NCBI GenBank assembly: GCA_014925825.1 | Contig: JACGCK010000065.1 | Span: forward strand, 62,001 to 126,000 | Origin: Pholiota molesta | Taxonomy: Eukaryota; Basidiomycota; Agaricomycetes; Agaricales; Strophariaceae | Direction: 5' to 3' | Length of the DNA stretch: 64,000 bases | Part shown: positions 1-12,700 of the stretch, in pieces | Numbering within the stretch: the stretch's first letter is position 1 | Layout of the letters: each line of letters starts with the position of its first letter | The notes under the pieces: generated by a model | The model's database searches: none | Told to the model about the DNA's origin: nothing | What the model saw: only the letters and a program-made list of their open reading frames with translations | Made by a program: the position numbers and the translations under genes

Positions 1-94
1 CTAAATATAGTGTACATACCCTATAGTGCCTACATGCGTTACGGATTAAATAGAGGACCGATTGTACCTCGCTATGCATGAATAATCATTCTAC

Positions 95-1283
95 ATGGAT
101 ACTCCTAAACTACCACCGTCTCCTCCTGTTACTCCTCATAAAGCTACATTTATAACTTGCAAATCCGAACGTGAGTAATATCTGAGTTTGAGACTATGCA
201 GCATGTCCGTTCTCTAAAATTTAACAGCTATCAATCGTACATATCATGCTATCAAAGATTCCAATCTCATACTTGGTTGCGGAATTTATCGCATTACAGA
301 GTTAATCGACCAAATATCTCGTTTATGCGACTGGCCAACACTGGTTCAACTTTCCAATTGCGACACGCGCTTGCGACTTATATGCCAACGTATAATGCGC
401 ACTCTTATTCAATTCTTTCTCAAGGATTACGTTCCCGAGGAAAATCTTCCCCGCTTCTTCGAAATATTGACGGAAACATCATCCTTCGTATCCGGTGCTG
501 TAATCCATAGCATATTGTGTGCTTCGAACAAGTTATTCAAGTGTTATCGGCCAACTCAACTTGACATCGTTGTTCCTAACGAAGATGGTAGCGTTATTGC
601 GAAATGGACTCGATTTCTATATGGCATAGGCTGGAAGATGAAGTACGAAGGAGAATGCAGCAGCATCTACCAAGAAGTGGCCGGTCGCTCCATTGTTATG
701 AGTCGGGATGTATGTTCTATTCAATTTTTCAATAATGATGCATCGTCTCAAAATCCACCCTTTCCAGGCAGACAATAAAACATTGTATCTGCTAGAGTCA
801 AAGACGAACGAGACGCTTCCACTAGTTCTGTCCGCTCCTTTTACCTCTATGATGGATATACTATCTTCTACACGCATCTATTGCTTATACCCGGACCTCT
901 TGGTTAGCGAAGAGAACTTATCAAACAACAGATCGTTCCTCAGGCATGGCCGGCAAGCAGATGGACTACGCCCATTCAATTACGGACTTCGCACATACAT
1001 GTCGACCGACATCTGGTCAACATCTGACCGGACTTGCGATGACAATTGCCCAGCAATTCTCAGAGAAGTTCAAGGTCTTCCAGGAGTTTCTGTCATGAAA
1101 TGGGGTGGTATACATGGCCTATTTGATACAACTCCCTCTGATATCTCAGTTTCTGACGGTTTTGAACACAAGAATTATGGCTGGCAGCTCGGCGGTGCAT
1201 GCGGTAATACCAATTGTCCATTCTTCGGAAGAGGTACTCCTTTACGTTTGCACGATGTTGAGAGATTCAATCATAGTCTGTAG
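95..1283 (+). CDS. Agaricomycete orphan with nucleotidyltransferase-like motifs
   Basis: I read three exons, 95-170, 228-709 and 768-1283, with GT-AG introns of 57 and 58 bp (donors GTGAGT and GTATGT). They join in phase to about 357 residues with no internal stop. The first exon gives a proline-rich start. A middle part has a glycine/serine-like turn (FVSGAVIHSIL) followed about 20 residues later by QLDIVVP. This resembles the G-S and D-x-D layout of nucleotidyltransferase folds, but the usual GS is GA and the first Asp is replaced, so activity is doubtful. Later there is CPAILREVQ. I recognise the pattern as an expanded mushroom-specific family without known function. Splicing is strong evidence that it is a real gene. 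The function is inference only. Neighbours downstream are also orphans and transposon genes. Confidence 0.72.
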
Positions 1284-1354
1284 CATAGAAAAGTTGGTTA
1301 AATTTTGTTCCTGTGGCTAGTACCAATATATGCTATGCCGAATTCAGAAAATTT

Positions 1355-1364
1355 TATATAAAAG
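1355..1364 (+). promoter_or_regulatory. TATA box candidate
   Basis: The sequence TATATAAAAG lies about 56 bp before the ATG at 1420. This is a usual core-promoter distance for a fungal gene and favours that ATG over the in-frame one at 1381. Confidence 0.45.
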
Positions 1365-1419
1365 GTCTGGCTATAATACTATGTCAATCTGTCTCTTTAT
1401 CAAAGCCCAATCCTATACC

Positions 1420-2266
1420 ATGAACTCCAAGCTTGATAAATATCATGCTATGTTATACGAACTCGATGGTTACGTCGGTAGAGAAGGATTTCCATTGGAA
1501 ACAACTTGGATGGTCGGACTCAACGGGGATACATTATTCGACGTCATGGGTTCCAGGGAATTAACTTGCTCCATCGTAGGATTCGTCTCTTCCAATAACT
1601 TGAAGATGGAAGCGCATGGGAATTTTATTCCTCATGGACCACCCTCCGACAAAAAGACCATCAAGCAGTTAATAAATGCTGCAATGGAATTCCGATTAAC
1701 ACGGCCACCAGACCGCTTCAAGACCTTTCAGGAAGAGTTCGACAATGCAATACAGAACCTTTACGTCGTCTCGAAAGGTATCAGCGAAGATGGCAAGACT
1801 TCAAAGTTGATATCCTACGCAAGTAATGATTCCCCGGAACTTCTCTTCTCTAAGTCCATTTTTTGCGCTCATGTATGTTCGTTGGTTCCATGTCCCTGTT
1901 CAGAGCTGATATTGATGGTGTACAGTATGGCCCGAAACGAAGTACGTCCGTACTCGTTTACAATAACATCTATTAACTTATATCTAACCCCTCACAGCCT
2001 TCACAAACGACGCAGAACATCTTCCTGTCGCCGATACCATTCGCCCTTATCTCATTCCGTTATACGGCAAATACAAAGCATGCCCTATAGAGGCAACACA
2101 CCTCGATACTTTTACTACCCGTTCACGTATTGACAGCGACTCGTTGCAGTCAACTATGCATGGTTCACTTGTTGAGGTTCGGTTTTTATTATATCATGAA
2201 CGCGAGGACGATGAAGGATTGGTGGCTTTTATTACTGATTTATGCGTACTCGATATGCCTATGTAG
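1420..2266 (+). CDS. Hypothetical protein, spliced
   Basis: I do not recognise this protein. A long open stretch from the ATG at 1420 runs to about 1822. A short middle exon (about 1906-1941) follows, and a last exon 1998-2266 ends at TAG. The intron 1942-1997 has a clean GTACGT donor and CACAG acceptor. The upstream intron is less certain: donor GTAATG at 1823 with an acceptor near 1903-1905 restores the frame. The product would be about 235 residues, hydrophilic, acidic near the C terminus, with no signal peptide or membrane segment. The last exon reads very like coding sequence (LPVADTIRPYLIPLYGKYKA). It lies 136 bp after the preceding orphan on the same strand. Both may belong to the accessory gene block that includes the Helitron. 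Confidence 0.5.
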
Positions 2267-3360
2267 AGATCAGATATTAGTATTCGAATTTGAATTGCAT
2301 AATATTCTATTAACTACAAGGGCATCCCTCGCAGCTACAACTAGTTGAATGTACCTCCGACCTCCAGAAGCTACTATTCATTGAACCATGAAGAAAACGC
2401 ACTATGCCGTTACCCTAGTGTATACATCAATCATATGACTATAACATTCAAAGCACCAAGAATTTTATTCATCTACTATGTGGGGCATAAGGTAAACCCT
2501 TCGCCCAGGCGCCATTCCGATTGCAACTTTTATCACCATGTGCAAAGTACTGGTACATCGTTGAGGAGGTATAGAAGGTATAGAAGTTACCAAATGACGG
2601 GACATATTAAGCAGGGTTATAACACCATACAAGGTAGTGCCATATATATTCACCGACTGTCCGTTCGACGGACATTATTTACCATAAAGAAAACTGAGAG
2701 GTATCTGCAGCATGTGTTTTTCTTTTTTTTTCTTTGGTTTGAATATATATCCATTTGCGACACTGTCTGGTATCGTAGTACATGGGGATTCCCCGTAGAA
2801 TTTATCAGAGCGTTCATATCATGGTTGAATCATATGATATGGGACAACCCCACAACAAACAATAACGTATATCGTCCATTGACATAGCTATCGCAATTGG
2901 TACCTGCGATAACCTAACTTGAACAGTGAACTAAATTGAAGTGCCTTAAATCCAATAACCCATGGCCATTACCCCCCGTATTCAATTGTACCTACTTTTA
3001 CAGTTAACGCTCGATCTTGAGATTAATTTTTATTCCAACCTTTTATGTCTTCCTCAGGGTATGTCTTGAAAGAAGATGTGAGCACTTTCAAAGAAGATGT
3101 GAGCATCTCTACATACTAAGTGTCACGGGTTATAGAAGTTTGGGCAAGGTGCTGCGAACAGATTATTTCCATATAGACTATAGAATTCAACAATCATCCT
3201 CATATGAAACGTAGATACATGGAATACGAGATCAGAGCGATTTTTTTTTGGCGATGTCAGCATGAAATTATGAATCTATTACTTTACATGTAGATTTAAA
3301 AGTATGGGTGGTAGGATAGCAGAATATAACGCGGTAATGATAATAGGTGTAGTTGTATGT
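2267..3360. other. Intergenic, no gene seen
   Basis: An open frame of 180 codons at 2345-2887 has composition unlike the neighbouring genes, a T-rich run near 2720 and no sensible splice context, so I do not call it. A short imperfect duplication of AAGAAGATGTGAGCA occurs at about 3070-3106. Confidence 0.4.
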
Positions 3361-5938
3361 TTAACGAAACGGCTCTCGGAGAGGTGCCATGAGGGCATCG
3401 TTTATGGTGCGCTCTTTTTTCGTTTCAATTGACTTGCACAAAACGTTTGGTGGCAATAATAATTGTTCACCGGTTAGAATATCAGCGCTCCCTTTTGTTC
3501 TGTTCACTACTGCTAGAATAATTACGCGGCCGTCGTTGCGATTAAGGTGGGATATTCGTCGTACGTATTTACCGCAGTGTTCACCTTCGATGACGACGAG
3601 AAGGCCATGGTCGTGTGTCGGGCTCGGATGAATAGGGGTGACCCACCCGGGCTCAAGATGATAAAATGTTTTAAAGTGGCGACGATATAGTCCAATTTTT
3701 TTATCGATGCATAAAATGTGCACGTCAATTATCTGATTGTTGTAAATTTCGCCATGTACCGTCGCTTTGGCTACAACGTCGAGTAGCAAAGGGTTTAATA
3801 GAACATGTTCCGGCTCGACTGATTCAATGGCGCGAATTGATGATGAGGATGATGTCCCCTGATCGATGTGCATTGGTGTTTGAGATGAAGGGTTCCATGC
3901 GGGTGTAGATGACGATTCGGAAGGCATTGGCGTACAAGATCCCGTGAAGTCAATAGCGCTAAGCGTACTAGTAGTATGTAGATCTTGAGTTGTAATTGCG
4001 ATGTTTGCATCTCCTATTGCGAAGAATTCTTTCAACTGTTTCCGTGTACTGGATTGTATATCAATGTAAGCTGATGAAGTAGGTATAAAGCCGTGAGACC
4101 TACGAAGCTTCAAGGATATCATCATAGTCGACTATTATTTTCGCGTTGGGCATGTATGGGTTGTAGCGAATCGTCTGCATTTGTAGTTTAATGTCTGCTA
4201 CGGCGAGGTGCTCATGGGACACGTCTGTCACCATGAATTGTTCGCCCTTCTGCGGATGTCCTGTTTTCGTGAGAATGACGGTTGTTCCACACCACGGATG
4301 ACGGATCGTCGATTTGAAGTTAACTTTGGTATTCGATGGCGGCTGGGCGAAGTGAAACGGTGGATCAGTAATTTGCACACAGTTTACATGTACTTCAACA
4401 GCCTATAGGATTTATTCAATAATATGCAGACTTGTTAAAGTTAAAGCAAATACTTACGGATTCGCCATATGTTTCGTCGCCTATATTGTTATCCTGTCGT
4501 ATTGTGTTGAGCACCCTGGCGATGTCGATATTAATTTCCATGACCCAGCCTTTGTATCCACAATGGGGCCCGCTGGCTACTGAAACGTAGTCACCTGTTG
4601 CGATGTCTTTTCGAATATCGTACCAAACGACGGTGTGCACGCCTCGTTCGCCTATGTCGATCGTAACGTGCTTTCCCTTTATTTCATGCACAGACCCTTT
4701 TTCTCCAGAGGAGATAACGACGACTTTATCGTGCTCGTGTAGTGCCCATTCCTGTGGACGCGGTATGCACATAGCGACATCCATGTTACCTGACGCTGCA
4801 AAAATAGAACCGAGATTCCATGGGATGTCGAATACGGGTGAAGTTATTGACGAGAAGTCGTACGACTTCAGGAGTAAGCCATCCACGAATTCCATTCGAC
4901 CGACGTAGTAAGTATTTCCTTCGCCCTCTCTCGCTTCGATGTCAGTATTGTGATGGAATTCGAGCGGGTTGAACAATCTTGGAAGAGGTTTCACGGTGGA
5001 TAACTTTCTTTTATGTTTTCGTTTCTGTTGCTTGCCGTCCATCGGTGTATAATCCAAACGCGGTGCCAACAGTACACTGACACCCCAGTTGTGCGTTTCG
5101 GCTATATATGCAGTGTCACCTTTATACACGCCTTTTTTCATTCGCACCCAATCGCCAACCTCCACGGTTCGGCTATCTTTGGGAAGAATTAAAAGTTTGT
5201 GGGCATCCAGAGGGTCGATTCTTCGGTATCGCAGGCCTTGCCGTGAATGATTTATGCCGATCGTTTGTAGTAGGACGCGTTTGAGGTCATCGTTCATAAT
5301 ACATTCCAAATAAACGCAGCCTCGTATATGGCCAGGTGTGAAAGCCGCATGTAAATGCAGTTTTTCGTTCGTACAATGCAATAGTTTCATGATAATCAAC
5401 TCTTCGGATCCGACCTAAAGGGAAGTGTGAATAATAGTGAAGCACCACATTGAATTACTTAAACGCACCTTGCATTCAACTTTGTACAATGGGTAGTCGG
5501 TGTCGAACTGTTCAAGGCAAACATTGTTCACAAAGGTCGATGTATAATATTCTTTGTCGAACGTGTTCGAATTGCGAGCTTGGAGTCGCGAATTTCCGAG
5601 TGCCCTATCTAACAACTCATCATAAGCCATTGCCAATGCATCTTCTTCGGCTGCTCGTTCGTCATCTCGGAGCCCTCGATGTGCAGCAACAGGTATCTCT
5701 TGGTTGGTGTCGTCGATAAACATATCTGTTAAAAAAAAAAAAAAAAGTCTGAATGAATGACATGTAAATAAAAGAATACGACTTACCTTCGATGTCCCGC
5801 TCTTCGTCGTCATCGGTGTCCAATTCATCGTCTACCCCTGCTTCGAAATCGATGAAGCGGTTATAATTAGGAAGCCGCTATATGATTGATGTAGTTTTAA
5901 CAAATTATCATGATATCAGAACAGCGCACGCGTTTCAT
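3361..5938 (-). CDS. Spt5-like protein with NGN and KOW motifs
   Basis: Six exons (5930-5938, 5787-5877, 5469-5725, 4458-5414, 4104-4402, 3361-4048) join in phase to 766 residues. All introns are GT-AG, 52-61 bp. The first exon is only nine bases (Met-Lys-Arg). The layout is an acidic N terminus (residues about 10-60), an NGN-like segment around 112-190, then KOW-like units near 203-218, 345-365, 395-413, 475-495 and 687-700, such as VRMKKGVYKGDTAYI and GEHCGKYVRR. Spt5 family proteins contact RNA polymerase II and nascent RNA during elongation. The C-terminal heptad or CTR repeats of true Spt5 are not visible and the length is shorter, so this is more likely one of the expanded Spt5-like paralogs of mushrooms. 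No frame errors were needed. Transposon genes lie next to it. Confidence 0.82.
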
Positions 5939-6775
5939 TGTCGATCTAAGCAACAATAACGGTCAGATCATGCACAAGCAAGTAACATATTTCATAACAT
6001 AGCGCTCAATGCATTTCATGCATCGGCAGTCGGCGCTCTAAAGTGTTCATATCGACGCTTTAGGCGTTCATCGTCATTTAAAGTGTTCTCAACACTGTAT
6101 ACAAGATACATGATGTATCTGCAGTAGTGTCTACATCAGACAACCTGAGTACTCACATCGATAACTGCCTATAACCTCAAAGTCTATATTAAGCGAATGT
6201 GGTGGTAGGACAAAGAAAGAAAACCGTGAGAATGTAATGGAGGTGCCGAGTTATCGTTTGGAGAGTCGTCCGCGGTCAGTCATGTGCATCTTGTACTGCC
6301 ACTCAAGTCACGCGGAGAGCGCGAAGCAATTGCCGATTGATATCAGTCGCGTGTCTCTGCAGTTCACACGCTTTCTCTCTTGCTTGCGTACCATCACCTT
6401 TGCCCACGAATAGTGGAACACTATAACCATGTAGATACTGTAAATAAAACATAGTCTAATGTGCTCGAGACCTGCAGCGATCCCGTAGATTACAGCACTA
6501 TCACAATCTATATCAATTTGGGTTATCGTCAAAGACATGAGATAACATATTTGGGTACAGACCGTCTTGGAAGCGATACCTTTTCGAAGCATTGATATGA
6601 CGGCCGCATAACGTCGAACGAAGAGAAAAGGTATGTATCGTCCGCTATACGATGATATTTGACAGTAACTGAATAAATGTAACATCACTGTGTAGCGGAT
6701 TACATGGTTCACAAGAAATTGGCATGCGCTGCAAGTACAACAAATGTGTTCAGTGCACCAACAACGGTATTACAA
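5939..6775. other. Intergenic between KOW gene and Helitron
   Basis: No convincing gene. The 134-codon minus frame at 6308-6712 is hydrophobic and lacks family resemblance. The 3' end of the Helitron should fall in or near this stretch. I looked for a short hairpin followed by CTRR on the minus strand and found no clear one. A GC-rich palindrome CGCG-n5-CGCG sits near 6310-6324 but is not followed by CTRR. Confidence 0.35.
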
Positions 6776-9700
6776 TTATTCTCGAATGTATACAGCGTAC
6801 AAAGCATGTTTGACGAGGCCATTTCTATTAGATGTACATAGCCAATAAGGGTCATACTCTGAGTCGGTCAGTGTAGATTCCTTCCGGCATGCACTACCCG
6901 TCACCATGCCATCATGATACCATATAGTGCCTAAGGCGTCAATTATTCTACATACGAAATGACTCTGGCCACCATATATGACGCCAGCCAGTTTGAAGAA
7001 TTCAGGCGGATGCGTATCGATAAGGTGAATATCGTGGTCGATAACATAGCGAGGGCTACTGAATTCGATCACCATCAAATAGGGTAAGCGGTCAAAACTA
7101 ATATTCAAACAAAGTTTACTTATATGTTGACGTTGTAGACATTCCGGGCAGTTTGAATTGCTCCGTCTCTGTCGATTATTAAGCTGCCAACCAAGTAAGT
7201 CGGACACAAGCGAAGCTTGTTCTGAATTATCATGGAATCGGCCAGTGCAAGTGAGTGCGACATATTCAGCGAAGTGTAGAAGCGGATTTGCTTGACGGTA
7301 GTTACAAGTTTCGCATGCAAGAATAGAAGTACCGCATGAGCGGAATGGTGCGATACCCGTTATAACATGAGATATAGCTGTCAATGTGGAGCCTATAGGA
7401 TGATTAGAGGGGTTGGTACGTCTCATGTTATCCCTTACAGTATTTCGAGCGTATTCAAGTGACATATCATTACTTAGGTTGCTTTTGAAACCAGCACATA
7501 GGACATCAAGGTTATCGCTTACATCTGCAAGGCGTCTATGCCATATGTCCGGATTACGCGACCATATACTGTGGATAATGGTGAAGATTGCATCATACGC
7601 GCAGCTATAATTTCGGCATCCCATACCATTCCGCGGGGACCAATCACAGTGTACTGTGATTCATTAGACGGAATGACGCGCTTTACATCTCTGTCTAGAG
7701 ATTCATTGGTAGTGTTATCTGCCTTCCTCTTCTTTGACCTTGTGTGCTCAACGTGTATGTGTTCCTTAAGTTCCCATGTATGATCATCTTCCACATTTTT
7801 AATACGCTGTTCATTACGGTCGTATGCAAGTGCTCGATGCCAATCTTTCTCGTTGGAATTTGATTTGTTCCAAATAGCATATGCGCGAACGGTTGGATTT
7901 CGCAATGGATGGAGAACACCATCCGGCAATGATCCCTCGTAGCGAAGTCTAGTCACTTCACTTAATACGTTGAGTTCCCTGAATTCTTGGCGTAGATAAC
8001 CACTGATGCCTTTGGTTATCTTGTTAGGGTCCGGTGCTTGCAGGAGAACCGTACCGTCGGCGCTCGCGCTGCGAGATAAGCAGGTGTAATAGGCCATCTG
8101 ATCTTTGCAATGAGCAAGATGTACGACATTATATTCTCTAGTCTTGCCTTGGGATGCATAATCGGTCATTGCAAATTAGGCAGAACTTGGATTTGCTGGC
8201 GTTGGACTGTAAGCTTTACACCAGACTTCAGAGTGCATATAACGCGGGATGAGGTCCTGGTCAACGGGACAACGTTTGGCGGTAAATTTGGTATGTTAAT
8301 TTCCTGTGGCGGGTTGGTTAATGTAACGAACAATGTATCTAATAATGGCTTTCCGCAGGGTGTTGTCGATGCGTTCCAACCTACCACTGTAGCTTCCTGA
8401 CCTTTCGTTATGCAAAGTTCAGTGGCATCATTATTTCGTATCATGACGGGCATACCCACGCATAATGACAGTTTGGCAGCGACTTGATCGCTTGAGCAAG
8501 GGGACCGATTCCAGAGGGCTTCTTGCAGTTGGGGTACCAATTTGCGTGCTTTGCGACCCTTTGTACGCCTGCCTCTTTTTCCCTTATCTTTGTTGGAACT
8601 TTCATCTTGAATTCCCAGGCTGTCCATAGAATAAAAATGGGTAAGTTCTAAACCATGATCAGCGGCAAATCGTGCTGATCCCTGCTCATTGAAACGATCC
8701 TTCTGATTATTCCAAGCAGTGATTACCGACACATTTCGGAACCTTGGATCACTAAATATTGATTTTTTATCTTCGAACAGGTTATCAGCTACCCTGCTAT
8801 TCAGGAAAACGATATCATCTACAGTACAAGCGCCGTACGCATATTTTCCAACGCAGTACGTAATTTTGTATCTGCGGCGCTCTGTGTTGTTTGCCTCATA
8901 TTTTGCTTCAATATCACAACGGTTACAAATTGGTGCCAAAATATCTTGCCCAATGTTGCTTCTTGTTGGTGAGGTTTCATTGATGTGTCATGCCTACTGC
9001 TTACGTTCGGGCTATAAAGTGGTTGTTCGCCAACAGGAGGCAGTTGTGCGAAATCACCAGCTAGAATCATATTCACATCGCCGAACAAAGAATCGACATT
9101 ACGTACCTGATGTAGGCGCTCACTGATCGCAAATAAATCCCTACACGAAATCATTGAAACTTCATCAATGAAGATGTATTCTACACCTTGCAATCTCGTG
9201 CGTACTTCGTTTATCACGGCGCCTTCATTCCTTGTGTAGTCGACACCTTTGTCAGATCGGGAACGGATACCTAATGCACGATGGTATGTTGTACCATTGA
9301 GAAGAGCCGCAGCAGATCCTGTTGGAGCCAATACGATAAATCGAAAGGATTCTTTGCGAGCGTGGAACATATGTGTCACTGCCTTGATAACTTGGCTTTT
9401 ACCCGTTCCGCCCATGCCACCTAGATACATTCTAAGTGGTTCAGTAGCCATAGAAGACGCGTGGTTAGCAATGATGCGGAAAGCACGTTCTTGCTCTTCA
9501 TTCAAAAAAAACGTATTAATGGTATCACTGATAATGGCAGTATGTTCAGCCTTTTTTGCTTTGTAAGTTTGAAGCAGATAATCAGCAGTCAGAACTCTGA
9601 CTTCATTATTAGGAGATTGCGGTTTCTTGGCTTCTTCGTCGACTGATGGAATATAACCGGATATCTTCTCTTGGAATTTCTTATCGCGCTCTGTTTTGAT

Positions 9701-12700
9701 AACATTAGCCCAAGCTGTATGAGTGAGGTTGACCACAGGTGCAAAGCGATTGTAGGACGTAGTTGGATATTGCAGCCTTGATTCAACCAGCCTGTTGAAT
9801 CCATCACATTATCGGCTTCTCGTTTGCATTTTACTTCACGATCATAAGCAGGACCTAGTGTTTCATAATCATCGTCGCTGCTGGTAAACCATTCCAGTAA
9901 GTCATCAGAGCTATCACCTTCCATATCATCATCTAAACCATATTCAACTATTTCGCCTCTTCGCTGCATCTCTACCTCCTTTTTCTTCAACTCTGCATGA
10001 AAATCATCACGTGCGTCTAGACATTCATACCTCAGGTTGAAGTTTTTCATTAAAGTTGCATGTCCTGTTGAGAAACTATACACATTGTAAGCATCATCCC
10101 AAGATTGATGTGGTGCTTTAAGGTCAGATCCACCCCTCCATGGCTTAAACAACGTTAACATAGTACGACAATAGCCGTCCCTATCACCTTGGTCTGAGCG
10201 GGGTAATGGACCTCCTACGAAGTTGGGTACCACGAATTGAATACGATCGAACCTACATGTAACGACGTGTGTTGCTGCGAGGGGATGGTCAGCTAGGAAT
10301 GGTATATATGTACCACGCGAAGGGGTTTCGTTATCTTCGGGTAATGCATAATGAATGGAAGTATCATCCGTCATGATAACATCTCCGTCGCCATCTTTAG
10401 GTTCTAAAAATACACGTTTGCCTCGAAGTTTTTCGAGCTCGGCTTTGGTACGTTTCCGCCGAATCGCAGTTTGAATCCATTCGTACAAGGATAGGTCGCT
10501 ATATAACCTTGGTCGATATTTGTAGTCGTCGACATTACTACAGCCCACGTAGGTGCCTTCATGCCTGGCCAAGATTATATTATCTGCTTCCATAAGCTCG
10601 TCGAAGTCGTCAAAATTTTCAACGTTGTTCAAGTCCATGCGAACTTTACTTGTAGTAGAATCCCAGTAGCGCTTAACATCATTGACATAGCTTTTCCACC
10701 AAAAGGGAACAAATTTATGGCTTGTATAATGGTCTGGATTACCCAATAGATACATGGACGCCATAGGTGAACCTATTTCCATCTTGGAGGATAACGAATT
10801 GACAATTTTCAATAGCAGTCTTCTCGCAGCAAAATTGCGCTCGGGCTTTACACCCTCCAAGTTTTCGTTATCGTTTCGTTCAAACACATCATACATAGAA
10901 CTGAAAATTTGGTAAGTCTTCAATGCAGGCTTACTGATATAATCTGATATGTATGATACTATAGCTTTAATAGACGTGCCCGACAAGAGGCTTGTCACAT
11001 CAGTGTTAGATCTGGTTAAATACGAAAGCGTAGGAGTGAAGGTGTTGACCATTGATTCCAGTTTTTTCATAAAAATGTGGCCATCTGAACTATCGACCAC
11101 TGTATGATCGTACGTAGGCCTTGGGAAGCGCGATCTGCATATACCGTTACGATCTAAACAACCTTTGATAGATTTAGGCACAGTACCATTGGATTTCGAT
11201 GCTACAGATCTAGGTATATTTTGAACGGGAACATCCCGACTGATTCTACAAGTGTGTACATTGGAACGGAGAATTATGTCGTCGACCGTGGAATTAAAAT
11301 CTTCCCACCATCTATCATTCGCCGTACATAGGTTGCATGTATGCTGCTCGATATCATGCAATTCGCAGGGCTTCGGAGCGGCGGTAGGTAGCGTCAATGT
11401 GGGATCTTCATAAAAATGGTCTGACATGATATGCGAAGATGAATCACGGCGGATGGCATGAACGCCCGTTTCTTGCTCAGGTACAGAAGGCACCTTTTCC
11501 TTTATATCCTGCATTGTACCTGTTATAAACTCACCTTTGTGTGCGCTTTCTAAATAGGCAACAAGTTCCTGCTGGAAAATGGAATCACCGTTCATGATCC
11601 TATCACGTATTTCTTGGGGGGATAAAGCATTTGTGATCCAAATGAGCATATGCAAATGTAATGTAAGTCGACCCTGTTGTTCGACTGTTCCATAGTATGC
11701 AGACGTTTTTCCATACAGACCCGTTTCTTCATCATTATCAACTCCAAGGACATGTTTTATAAACAAAGTTACGACAACATGAAAGAAACGCGCGGCTGCT
11801 ACTGGATTCCTTACATTAAGCAAACGCCTCTCAGAATCGGAAAATATGTTCGGCTTGAAACATACTTTTGTATCCGCATAATAAAGAGAAATTGGGTGAC
11901 GGTTATCAGCGGGGGACAGAGTAATGAACCAAGAAGGTGCGCCTTGAAACGCCAACAATGACCATATTTCATTACGCATATACTTCTTACTAGTTAAGGA
12001 ACCTTGAACATAGCCGCCTACATGATCCAAATCGTCCAAAACTGCGAAGCATGCCTTTTCTTCATCGGTTTCGGGTCTAACATGATCGCCATTTGCAAGA
12101 CGTTCCGTAATGTTACTTAATATGTTCTTGTCAATTGACATTAGCCTTGTTGATATGTTATGAAAATTCCGCCTTTTAGCAACCAAGAAACTACCGGTCA
12201 CACCGCCTTTGAGTTGTTCATGATTGAACGCAATTATGGGAAAATATAGATCACACTGAAATCGTTTATCATGATATAAAAGTAGGCATTGTTTGTGTTT
12301 CAATTCGGAAAGCTTCTTTTTGAATGACAACTGGCCGATCCCTCCATAGCCATAGGGAAATAACCAAGGGAACATTTGTGGATAAGCCTGCGGATTATCA
12401 TACATAGATTGAGGTGCGCTGTCATGACCTATTCCCAACATTTTCCCTTCGCTTTCCAGATGTTGTAGTGCGCGTGCTTTCAATGCCTTTATAGATAACG
12501 ATCCGTAATTCGCACCGGTTAGACCATGCACTGAAAAGGTACATGGTCCCTCTGAAGAGCCTTCTTCTTCCTCCGTATCATGTACACTCATCGCAGATGG
12601 AACACGATTTTCCGAATCCCTTTTCATATAATCTATTTCTACAGGTACACCATTCAACGGATATGAGGCAAGATTTTCTGTCGAAATTTCAAGATCTTCG

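Noticed and set aside
2345..2887. 180-codon plus-strand frame
   Set aside because: No splice context, no family likeness, odd composition with a run encoded by poly-T. Likely chance.
6300..6330. CGCG palindrome as Helitron 3' hairpin
   Set aside because: Not followed by CTRR on the minus strand at the usual distance, and too short to be convincing.
6308..6712. 134-codon hydrophobic minus-strand frame
   Set aside because: No start context or family likeness. It lies in the region where the Helitron end should be.
7600..9780. Programmed ribosomal frameshifting in the Helitron
   Set aside because: Four shifts in 2 kb with no slippery heptamer or conserved site. Similar breaks occur in unrelated genes.
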